A stretch of 64,000 bases of DNA from Cristatella mucedo (Eukaryota; Bryozoa; Phylactolaemata; Cristatellidae): positions 2,223,501 through 2,287,500 of the forward strand of contig WPIO01000051.1 in the NCBI GenBank assembly GCA_009760855.2. Direction: 5' to 3'. The translations under genes were made by a program, and so were the position numbers. Every line of letters starts with the position of its first letter. The stretch's first letter is position 1. Positions 11,862-21,656 of the stretch are shown here, piece by piece. Under the pieces are notes generated by a model that was not told the origin of the DNA, ran no database searches, and saw only the letters and a list, made by a program, of their open reading frames with translations.

Positions 11862-13690
11862 CCGAGACTCTTGACAGCGGTGGGTGAGTCGAGGACGACG
11901 TCTCCGGCTGCTGAGTCCCTCCTGAATGCGCGTCGGTGCAAAACGGTCAAAATCGCAGGGTTATCCGCTGCCTCTTTCAAGAAGGACGAGAGCTGAAGAC
12001 TCACTGGTGCGAACCATTCGGTACGGGTCCCACGTCCTCCGTCCGACGCGCGACCTGACTGGACGAGAGACAATAGCGAGCCGCCCGGGCGACCTCGGGA
12101 GCGGAAGTCCCGTGAATGGGATGATACCAGCGGCGAAAGTGTAAACAAAAGGTCACGATAGCGTTGCCCCCGACGGCGGCACGGATTCTTGCTTAACAAA
12201 CGCTGTGATGAAGATTCCGAGGTAATTTCCGGCAAAGGTTTAGCCCCGATCGTGCGGTGAGCACTGCTCGGCTGGGTGCCAAAGCTGTCGAGGCGCCGCC
12301 GCCGCGGCGTTCGGCGCTCACCTCCTTGTTCCGGGAAGCCACCGTTCTGCCTACTTGCCGAGTCGCTACTGTAGCGTACTGGCGCTTGAAAGGAACGATC
12401 GCACTCGCCCGCCGCTAGGTTGAACAACTCCCCCCCCCCAATGACCGGCTATCGATCGGAAGCCACCGCCGCACGAATTTGTTTTCGCGTGAACGGGCGT
12501 GCCGCAGGTCACCGAGACTCGGCGGCGCGGGACCTCGACCGTTCGAGCGGCGGAGAGCTGTGGCGGAGAGTACCGCCGTTTCGGCGCCTTTTCTCAGTGG
12601 CGGCCGTTGGATGCGAGAGCGGCCGCGCTGGCGCTCGGCCGCGCTTACGTTTGCTCTGCACTCGAGCTCGCGGGCGTTCGCGAGTCGGCGTCGGCGCGCA
12701 GCGCCTACGTGCGTGAGCCCGCGGCGAGCCGAGGGGCCGACGCGGAGCGAGCGCAGCTCTCGCTCGCACCGCCGAATCGTGCCGCAGATTCGCACCGCCC
12801 TCGATGGTCGCGGCCACCCCGCACGAGGTTCACGCCGTCCGGGCGCCGTTTTCGACCGCGAATCTCCTGCGGACTTTGGTGAGCCGGACGTCCGGCGCAG
12901 GCGAAATACGCTAGATCGGTTTTGTTGAGCGCGGGCGGCAGCGCGCGAAGAGCTCAGCGCCGCTCGAACGGTCGAGGTAACACGCTGCCGAGTCTCGGCG
13001 ACGTGCTGAAAAGCGGCGCCAGCTAAACCAGCGAGGTTATGGCCGATAGTCATTATTAGCGATTTCTCGCTAATCTACGGCCGAGTAGCTAAAATGCCAG
13101 CGCTTAGAGATAGGCGGCAGTTGCGATTCCAGAGTCAGCATTGGTATAGGAGCTGTTTTTGAGCTCTAGGCGACGAAGTCGTCGATGTACGTCATGACTG
13201 CTCTTTCGCGCCCGTAACCCTTCGCTGCTGTAAAATAGATTTGTCTATGCTATCTATACGGATTCGTTATGTTTATGTATTAGCGCTCTTCGTCGTTGCC
13301 GCGTTCCTGCTACTGTCAGCGTGCATGCGTGCATTGGTGCAGCATCTACAAGTCGCTAGCTACGAGGTTCCAGCGTCGCCATTATTCGTCGGGAGGCTGC
13401 TTAGACTAGCGCTGCGTTTGTGGCCTAGCGGTGTCCGGACGAGGAAGCCGCACGCCACATTGGTAGCCGCACGCAAAGCTCCAGGGCTACATCGATGGCG
13501 CAAACGGCGACTGCCTAAATGCGTAGATCGCGATGCTAGAACCGGTGCGAGTGTATTCCGGCCGCGACGAGGCGTGGCCGAAGCGCCTGGAGAGCGGCGC
13601 TGCGGTGCGACGAGGTTGATGCGCTGTGATCTCGCCGGCTGCGACCAGAAATTTCAGTCTCCGCCAGATATTATAAATTAAATCTTGCGA
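11862..13690. promoter_or_regulatory. CpG-rich island, presumed NudE promoter/5'UTR
   Basis: CG dinucleotides are strikingly dense compared with the rest of the window. It begins at the first coding exon of the minus-strand NudE gene and extends upstream, as expected for a constitutive animal promoter. No TATA box is evident and the start site cannot be placed. A run of eight to nine C lies near 12430. Long open frames occur on both strands only because stop codons are rare at this GC content. Confidence 0.5.
13247..13681 (+). CDS. Doubtful open frame with an N-terminal hydrophobic segment
   Basis: 144 codons from the ATG at 13247 to a TAA. Residues about 8-27 (VYVLALFVVAAFLLLSA) could be a signal anchor; the rest is Arg/Ala-rich like random GC-rich sequence. 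It points away from the NudE gene and could be the first exon of a divergent transcript. No family is recognised, and it may well be spurious. Confidence 0.15.
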   Translation: MLSIRIRYVYVLALFVVAAFLLLSACMRALVQHLQVASYEVPASPLFVGRLLRLALRLWPSGVRTRKPHATLVAARKAPGLHRWRKRRLPKCVDRDARTGASVFRPRRGVAEAPGERRCGATRLMRCDLAGCDQKFQSPPDIIN

Positions 13691-13892
13691 AGCGGCGAAC
13701 GGCCTGAAAGCGCTCGCTGCCGCCCGGCCACGCGAGCGACCCGACGAAATACTAACACCTGCGGCCATCCTGTCTGTAGCCGCGCGAGGAGATTTGTGAG
13801 TGCTTCCCAGGAAAAGCAACGCCCGCTTGCTGAAACTTGAGGAGAAAACGCAGAGAAAAAATTAGTTCTCACGAGTAAAGTAAAGGTCTGGC

Positions 13893-14035
13893 TATTCAAC
13901 AGCCTCATTCATAAAATGACAGACGAATCTTAGTGGCTATCACGCCATTTGCTGCAGGTAGTAAAGGACTGTCTGGTGCAGGACTCGAACCAAGACTTGG
14001 GTCGTGAAGTGCGAGCACGTGATGGGTACACAAGT
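13893..14035 (-). mobile_element. tRNA-derived SINE copy
   Basis: Reverse member: CAACAGCCTCATTCATAAAA, AGTGGCTATCACGCC, B-box region GGACTCGAACC and GGGTCGTGAAGTGCGAGCAC. Confidence 0.7.
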
Positions 14036-14085
14036 TCAACTTATCTTTACAAGCATTCGTCTAGAATAAACCAGCCCGGTAGCTT

Positions 14086-14128
14086 TGAGAGAGCGAGAGG
14101 AGGAGAGAGAGAGAGAGTGAGAGAGAAG
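14086..14128. repeat. Short (GA)n tract
   Basis: Imperfect GAGA repeat of about 43 bp. Confidence 0.85.
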
Positions 14129-14484
14129 TTTCGTACATTTCTGTGCTCGTAAGTGGAAGTTTAGTACACAAATAAATTTATAATAATAATAATGGAAGAT
14201 CTTTATAGCTTTGACTTACCAATGAGAACAAATTTAAGTTATATACTTGCAGAGAACGTAGTGACTTAGTGGAATTTTTTCCATAAAGTAGGTAGAAAAA
14301 TAAGAAAATATGGACTAGAGTTTGAGAGTTTGCTACGCTCTCTCTCAAAACCTTCGCAAAAAACGGTGAGCATTCGGTGGCCAACAGACTCCATCTCACG
14401 CGGTTGACAAGAAGTGAGTACTTGATCTAGGAGGTCAGTCGAGGAAGTAACTGTCCTAATGGTAGTAGCTAATGTGGGGCTGGT

Positions 14485-14600
14485 TTGGTCCAATGGTGTA
14501 GGTGCTCGCTCTTAACGACCGAGGTCAAGGTGGATGTTTTTGATGACCGAGGTCGTGGGCTCGAGCCCCACGGCGTACGTGTAGCGTAGAATGGCGATTT
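14485..14600 (+). mobile_element. Variant tRNA-like SINE head
   Basis: AATGGTGTAGGTGCTCGCTC, a duplicated GACCGAGGTC segment, then GTGGGCTCGAGCCCC as B box. The usual SINE body is replaced by unrelated sequence after about 14590. The internal duplication (GACCGAGGTC twice, 36 bp apart) rules out a normal tRNA fold. Confidence 0.5.
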
Positions 14601-15486
14601 TTAAGTTATCTTATGGCGCTAAGCAAAGATATTAAGTTTTCTTATGGATCTATGCAAATGAATTATATTGTATATTTGTATGGCATCTGGAAATTAAGCT
14701 CCAGCGTCGGCAGCAGGAGAGATGTCATAATTGTGCCAGAATCGTGAAAGAGTCTCAAACCATTTTTGAAAAGCTTCTATGGCCAAATGGCTACTTTACT
14801 GTCCCGATAGGACCACAGTAGTGATAGGATAGGGTAGGCTACAATCCGAGGGATACCAGAGGGTGTAAGGGAGGGTGTAGGGAGCAGGGTGCAGCTACCG
14901 GTCATCCAATCAGAGACTGCAGACTCAGTTACATGCTGAGCAGATGTCGGAGTAACCGAAGTACTCCTGACCTCACGCCAGCAGCTTGATCGACCGGTTG
15001 CACACGGTGACAGCTAACTGTCTGAGGTGCGTATGCTTCGCAGAAGAAGATCGAACACCGAACAGCAGCTGACAGCAAAGGCCGTCGTCATAGACTCACG
15101 GATAGACCCAAAGACGAGCAGCTGGTCGCTAAGGCAAGCGCCCCTCCCCCGAAGCTTCTCTCGGGACGCGATGCTGATTGCTTGTCTGACAGCCCAACCG
15201 ATACGAAGCCAGAATTGCCTATCTTATAGCTTACCAGTGAGTGAGTAAGGTCACAACGTTTGCCTTAAGCACTTTCAAAATACCTTCTCTCAAATTGCAG
15301 ATGCGGTGAAAGACATTGGCATATAGGGGGAAGCTCGTGGCCTGAATTATTGCACGGATTTAGAACAAAAATAGCGAGCAGATTTAAGCTATAAGAGATC
15401 CAATATATACGCTACAGGAACTTCGTGGCCATCTAAATGCGAATACGCTGGTGCAAGCTGCAAAGGAATGGAGGTTAGACGGATGC
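14601..15486. other. Unassigned sequence
   Basis: No gene or repeat recognised. The 73-codon plus frame at 15027-15248 has no family motif. Confidence 0.35.
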
Positions 15487-15590
15487 AGATAAAGGCTGTT
15501 AAAGGTGTAGCAAATGTGAAGCGCCTAGAAAGAGATTGAGTTCTCTGAGGGTGCTTTATTAAGTGCATTATTATTATTATTATCAAGGGT
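15487..15590 (+). mobile_element. LINE 3' tail
   Basis: GTAGCAAATGTGAAGCGCC, the AGAAAGAGATTGAGTTCTCT hairpin and an (ATT)n end at about 15568-15583. Confidence 0.85.
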
Positions 15591-15617
15591 TGAAGGATAT
15601 GTAGAGCCAACAATTGT

Positions 15618-15750
15618 AATGATACATTTATTATAAAGCCCTTAGAGAACTCAATCTCTTGTTAGGCACTTTAAATTTGCTGCAAAGGAAACACGATCGA
15701 ATGGTGAGTGTTATCATGCTTGATAAACAACCTGAACAACTCGGTTAGGG
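15618..15750 (-). mobile_element. LINE 3' tail, inverted relative to the previous one
   Basis: Reverse-oriented terminus (AGAGAACTCAATCTCTTG ... TTTGCTGCAAAGGAAACACG, then GGTTAGGGGTGACAT). Together with 15487-15590 it forms a tail-to-tail pair 30 bp apart. Confidence 0.8.
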
Positions 15751-16140
15751 GTGACATACACAGTGGTGTATATGTTTATTAGTTTAATTTTTTTAGTGCT
15801 GCGGCAGTACTACATTTGCCCTGGCGCATTTTGTGCAATCCACCGGATTCTTAGGGCCGATTGGCCAGAAGCGAGGAGACCGGGCCGGCTCTTGGTTACC
15901 GGTCGGCTCAGAACGCCGGCTTGAATAATTAACCAAATGATCTGCTTCCTTTCCGGCATATTTACTGTGTGCTGAAAGAGAATTAGATTCATTAGGGAGC
16001 TATGGAAAAGCAGAAATGGGCGCCGTAGTAATTTCGTCGGTTTTCTAGTGATACAAAACTGCATATGCCCACAAAGCCTGAGATTTGCTATTAGATACAC
16101 TCTAGACGCTAAACGCTAACGGACATCTTTCGCCAAGTAT
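15751..16140. other. Unassigned sequence
   Basis: Nothing recognised. Confidence 0.35.
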
Positions 16141-17190
16141 TTGTTATCATTTACACGCGAAAAAAAATTAGGAAGTCTCCTTAGTCTGAAATTGGAAAAG
16201 CTAACGCTCACAATCAGCTCTGCCAGCATGTCTCCTATTGAATCTGCACGAAATCTAGTTGTCATGTTCCAAAGTGACCTTTCGTTAGACGATCACATCA
16301 GCTCCACAGCCAAGTCTGATTACTTTCGAATGCATAACATTGCTAAAATTCGGGCTTGTTTAGACAGGGGTACCACATCTAAATTGGTCTATGCATTTAT
16401 GACTTCGTGATATCCCGTCTTGACCTCAGTAACTCACTGCATGCTGGTCTACCGGCCTGTGTAATCAGGCACTTACAACTTGTGCAAAGCTCTGTAGCTA
16501 GTTGCTTGACAGTCGCAACCGTCGCAGTTGACACATCATACTACTTTTCTCCGACCTACACTAACTCTCAGTCAAGCAACGCATCGACCTCAAGGTTTTG
16601 TCACTCACTTTTTGGTATCTTCATTCTTTGGCTCCAGCCTACCTATCAGATCTGTATTGACTTCAAGGTTTTGTCGCTCACTTTTAGGTCCCTTCATTCT
16701 ATTGCTCAAGCCTATCTGTCAGATATACTACCCCATCAGGCCAAGCATCGTACCACCCGCTTTTCGGAATCCAACAGTCTAGAAATACCTCATACAAACC
16801 TTAAATCCTTTGGAGACCGTGCATTTAGTTCATATGCTCCCAAAGCCTGGAACTCCCTCCCGACCTGCGTCAGAACATCCCCTGACCTGACCACATTTAA
16901 AAGGAACCTAAAAACACACCTATTTAGGACAGCATTTAGTGGGTCCCTGTGATTCGTCCTTGATGTGCTTATGCGTGCTGACACTGTGCATGCTGCCACT
17001 AACCACATTTGCATGGTGACCCTGTGCATGTCACCCCTAACCATATTATTCATTTCGTTTGTTTTTTCAAGCATGATTTTACTTACCATTCAATTGCATT
17101 TCACTTTACAGCAAATGTAAAGCGCCTAGAGAGAGATTAAGTTCTCTGAGTGCGCTTTATCAAGTGAATTAATATTATTATTATTATCTA
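16141..17190 (+). mobile_element. L2/CR1-like LINE, 3' part
   Basis: It starts inside the post-RT region (LKLEKLTLTISSASMSPIES) and runs through the C-terminal [20 protein letters not shown] (about 16840-16900) to the hairpin and (ATT)n tail at 17168-17187. The copy has a frameshift near 16407 and an internal duplication of about 70 bp at 16580-16715. Confidence 0.9.
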
Positions 17191-17640
17191 CTCCCCCACC
17201 AAGTTAAGCATCGTACGACCTGGTTTTCGGAATTGAATCGTTTACCTATACCTAGTACAAACCTCAAATCATTTGGAGACATGCCTTGAGTCCGTATGCT
17301 CCCAAAGCCTGGAACTCACTCCCGACTTGCTTTACGACATATTCTGACTTGATCACATTTAAAAAGAAACTAATAATGCATCTATGTATCACAGCATTTA
17401 GTGGGTCCATGTGATTTAACCTTTATGAGCTTATGTGTGCTGACACTGTGTATGCTGCCATTAACCACATTTGCATGCTGACTCGGTGTGTGTCATCCCT
17501 AACTATGCTGTTCTTTTTGTTTGTTGAGCATGCTACCACTAACCATTTGATTGTGCTTCCTATGGAACAAGTGTAAAGTGCCTACGAAGAGATTGAGTTC
17601 TCTGAGGGTGCTATATCAAAAGTGTTATAATTATTATTCT
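17191..17640 (+). mobile_element. Second LINE 3' end in tandem
   Basis: Directly after the tail of the preceding copy, another copy starts at the PHQAKHRTT equivalent (CACCAAGTTAAGCATCGTACG) and runs to its own hairpin near 17590 and an AT-rich end. It is more diverged than its neighbour. Confidence 0.85.
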
Positions 17641-18029
17641 TTGATTGCCACTTTAACCTGTTATTTCTGAAGTCCTCACCGACCTGTCGCGATAAATTCA
17701 GTGAGGGTACTTCACCAATACAGACTGCAGACGAACACAAACTCTCCCTCACAGTCACTCATTAATCACTACGCGCTGCATGGGCTGTGAATTATGACAT
17801 CCAACTCAGCTTGACACAGAAAATTCTCCAAATTTTGTTTCATTAGTGCCGTTCGAAATAAATCAATCTCTCTTGCTACAATTTTGGTGCCGCATTGAAT
17901 GCGACGATTGTAAGACGAACTCTGCGACGGTTTCTAACTAACTGCTTAAGAGAATATTCTAAATTTCGTTACCAATCAGTTTCAGATCTGCCTAGGTAAA
18001 AAATATTTTTTTCAATCTAATAATAATAA
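17641..18029. other. Unassigned sequence
   Basis: Nothing recognised. Confidence 0.35.
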
Positions 18030-18110
18030 TGGTACATTTTTGTAACGCCTTAGAGAACTGAATCGCTTTCTAGGTCAATTTTTTTCAGATGATGTAAAGA
18101 AAGAATGACT
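18018..18110 (-). mobile_element. LINE 3' tail
   Basis: TAATAATAATAATGG followed by GCCTTAGAGAACTGAATCGC, the reverse of the family terminus. Confidence 0.7.
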
Positions 18111-18429
18111 AAATCAATAGTGGTAACATCAGCAATGTCATCAATGACATCGATCAAGCCAGGCTGAAAGAATACGCTCCAAGTATACACCTGGGGGGGA
18201 GAGCTAAGAAATGCCAGGGCTTCTTTGAGCAGGTCCCATTATTTGCTGCTGATGCCTTCCGAAACTTGCCTGTCACTATTAAGTAATTGACAGTCGCTTG
18301 CTCGATTAGCTAATTTCACGCTAGGGCCATTATGGATGTATGCTCAGTACGAATCTTGGCAGTCCGTCTATAAGCCAATGCATCACTGAGCACACATAGA
18401 GATCTACTTTAACGACGATAAGTCAACCG

Positions 18430-19330
18430 AACAATAATGGGCAAGTATAGAGTTATCCCAAAGTTAGAAGACCTCACTCTCCGGAGGTTCATCTTGTATC
18501 ACTCCAGTGACGTATGCTCGTAACATTGGAGTGCTATTCCTAAATGACTTTTCACTGGACGCACGGCTGTCGACTCAGCCTACTTTCAGTTAAGGAATAT
18601 TGCGTCCTTATGACACCGCGTCAAGATTGTTGAAATTGACGTAATATCCATGATGTACGACGCCTTCGTCTCGTCCCCGATTGTCTGCAGCTGGTGCAAA
18701 ACCCTGCAGCTCGTCTGGTCGGTCGTCAGCGGCGTGGCTGCCACGTCATCTAGCCACCTCTATCTGAACGTCGCTGGCTCCATAGCAAGCATGGAATCGA
18801 CTTAGCCCACCCACCCACCCAACCTGCCGTATTAGGTGCTCCTGCTATCCGCACCGCACGCTCCTCTGTTTCCAGTCATCTCCAGCCATTCCTCGAACTG
18901 GAATAAAAAGTCTCTCGGCGATCGTGCCTTCAGTTGGCACGGACCGAAAGTATGCTCCTCGCCTGCGCCTGCAATGAATTTACATTTTTTTAAGTCTCCG
19001 CTAAAGACGCATATTTTCCATTCAGCTTGTCCAGCGTCCCAAATTGGCGCGTCGTTTTAGGTTCTGTGCTGTTTTCGTGCTTTTGTGTGCACGCTTCAGT
19101 GTGTGAGTAACTAGCCAAGGTTCCCACTTACGGGGCCCGAGTGTATTGCTCTTTGCTTTAGCATACCGGTCTGGGCATGATATGTGTGTGCTTTTCATGG
19201 CTATTTAGGCACGATACCGTGCATGTCATAAACACTTATAGTTTGTTTAGCTTGCAGCGAGTTGCAGTAGAGTGCCTGGATAGAGATTTCATTCTCTTAA
19301 GGCGCTATTCCAGCGAAACATTATTGCTGC
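18430..19330 (+). mobile_element. Old degraded LINE copy
   Basis: Weak but ordered matches to the family: ATGGGCAAGTATAGAGTTATCC (MGK motif), ATTGGAGTGCTATTCCTAAATGAC, CTCGGCGATCGTGCCTTCAG (the GDRAFS motif) and GCCTGGATAGAGATTTCATTCTCT hairpin near 19273. Non-coding. Confidence 0.6.
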
Positions 19331-20867
19331 GACTACTGAGCTCAAAATGCACCGCTGAACCTAGTAATCTTACTTTAAGAATACCGCTTAATGTGAAAAC
19401 ATGTCTTCGTGGCTTCAGACACACTACTTTAACCAATCCAACTTTCAGGATCACACTTAATCACTCGCAGAGACAAGAGATGTACGATCTGGTCATTGAC
19501 ATTCCTTTTTTGACGTTCTTCCCCCAGCATGTTTCCAGGCAATGTATTTTTAAATGAAACCAAGCCCACAAGCTCGCAATGAAACAAGTCAACAATTCGA
19601 ACGACCTTCTTAAAAGGGCGTGCCACCCGACACACCCTGTCTGGGTCGGTCGACTGTTTAACCGATAGGCCCATAGGCGTGAGTCTGGTATTGGCTTAAT
19701 AAAGCAAGCTTCACCTAATTTAAAAAAGATTGCAAAGGTGGCACGAAATCATGAAAAACGTCAGCCCTTAAGCGGCAAAAGTGAAGGCACTGCGCCCATA
19801 AACAGAGAGTGTGAGGTCGCAGTGTCTTTAAACAGTATTCTTGTGGGAGCGATGCAGTTTTCGATGGGGGTGTCCAGGTCAGCCTATCTGAACAGGACTC
19901 CTGTTTGATGTCGGCGACTTGTCAATCTCTTATAGTAATATCTCAACAATCCGTCTGTGGCGAGTAACCTTTAATAACAAATATTTGAAACGAGGGCGAC
20001 GCTCCTTGGAGGCCGGCTACCTCACCCCCAGTCTCTGACGCCTGGTTAGTAGGCAGGTTGCTCGAGAGTTCTAACGATCCACTGGGGCGACCGGAGAAGA
20101 AGCCAGGTACACGGTCGATAGATACGGTCGCGCTGCACCGACGATTTACATTATAACTTCACTGTGCTGTTTGGTAACGTAGCTGTTTGTCCCTGGTTAG
20201 GGAATAGCCGGGCGGCGTCATTTGCGATTAGGGAGTACATCCTTTGCAGAGCGACGGAGGTAGGGTTACTAGGGACTTGTGGTGTGACGGCCAAGAGCCT
20301 GAGCCGACGCCCACGGTCACGATCCATGGTGTTCGGGCCCATAGTTTGGTGGCTGGGTCACTCCCAAGCCAGAATCCGATGGTCAAGGCGGCGACGATAT
20401 TTTTTCGGAATAGAGCTCTGTAAATAGAACCAGGGCCGTCTACTTGTGGTGTGTTCGAGGAGCTTCAACATTTAACCCGCCCGTGGTAGCAGCGTCTCAA
20501 ATGGGGGGGGGGGGTATCGGTAAAAGCATCCTATTGCAATCCTGTGTAATTTAGTTTAGCTCACACCGGCGACCCGAGATGTCGGTAACGGTAGGATTGA
20601 GAGTCCAAAGAGGCTTCATGCGAGGCAACATACCAAGTGCTCCCACGGAGGGGGGTGGTGGGATTCGGTTACGCCCACCCAAGGGCTCGGTGTTATCACT
20701 CGACCAGACCACTATAATCCCGTTTGAGTAGACTGCGAAAAAATGCCAGCAGTCCTCAAAAGCTACCTAAACATGGCTGCTCGAAAGGTAGTCCAATGTA
20801 AGAACCAATTCACGCGTCATCTGCAGGCTCTCAGTCGACTTAAGGTCACCCGAAACAGCTTAACTCT
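19331..20867. other. Unassigned, partly GC-rich
   Basis: No domain recognised. It includes a ten-base G run near 20504-20513. Frames on both strands at 20151-20427 overlap and look like chance. Confidence 0.35.
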
Positions 20868-20873
20868 TTTATT
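20868..20873 (-). promoter_or_regulatory. Candidate ATAD1 polyadenylation signal
   Basis: AATAAA on the minus strand, about 660 bp after the ATAD1 stop codon. This hexamer occurs often by chance; no cleavage-site evidence is available. Confidence 0.3.
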
Positions 20874-21535
20874 TGCATTAGATACCAAACTCAACAAACT
20901 TTTGAAATCTCAGGCAGGCTCAAAGGGGATCCATTCCCTTGACAGGATGCCGGTCGGTTGGTGGGAATAGCCACACCGTGTTGACCATTCTCTAATAGAA
21001 TGGTCCATAGAAAGAAGACCGACTTAATTAATGCACAGCTAGCACAAGCATTGAACACCACAGAAGAAAGACCAACGACAGCCCTATGCCAGCAGTGGCT
21101 AATAGCTTGCACCTGTCTTGGTGCCTCCCGGCAGCCACATCTGACCTCAGTACACGGCTGTTAGAGGATGGCAGGTTTTAGCAAATACCACATAAATAAT
21201 CTTGACATATGGATCCACATAACTACCGGACAGCTGAACTTGGCCTCCACCCAAAATTGGCCACGGTGTATCAGTGAATAATTGGAGCAATTGTGAACTG
21301 TAATTCACATGCAGGTCGGGGTCGATGTCAGCATCTCTGTCTCAAGCCAATATGCACTTTTGCATTTAGGCACCTTCTGCTAAGAAACGAAAGTAGCCTC
21401 AGCTCGAAACTGTTGTTTCCGAACGCAGAGCCTCGGACAGCAGTCGTCGATATCTGATTGAATATTGAACCGCATTAGATTGCATATTCGGTTAAAGATG
21501 AAACACAAACGAATGCAGTGAGCAGCGGTTCCAGC

Positions 21536-21656
21536 CTAGTCCAAATCAAGCTGCACCGTAGCACCGGTAAGTAGACACCTGGCTTCCATCATTTTCTTTA
21601 TGGCTTGATCAAAGTCAGATTCGCACATGGGCCGCAGCTGGGCGACAGAGTCGTCA
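21536..21656 (-). CDS. ATAD1: ATAD1 exon 10 (last; C-terminus and stop)
   Basis: Acceptor TTTTCTTTGCAG at 21657. The first base T completes GA|T (Asp) from exon 9. It encodes [10 protein letters not shown]...[12 protein letters not shown] and ends at TAG (21538-21536) with ...QLDLD. This matches the human C-terminal pattern IRPV...DLHRAIEKMKKSK...VCLD in order and nearly in length. A GTGTCT after MMEA could be a donor, but reading on to the stop fits better. Confidence 0.85.

Noticed and set aside
11357-13053. 356- and 212-codon minus-strand frames
   Set aside because: Arg/Ser/Ala-rich frames in a CpG island, overlapping other frames on both strands. One runs through NudE exon 1 and its donor in a different frame.
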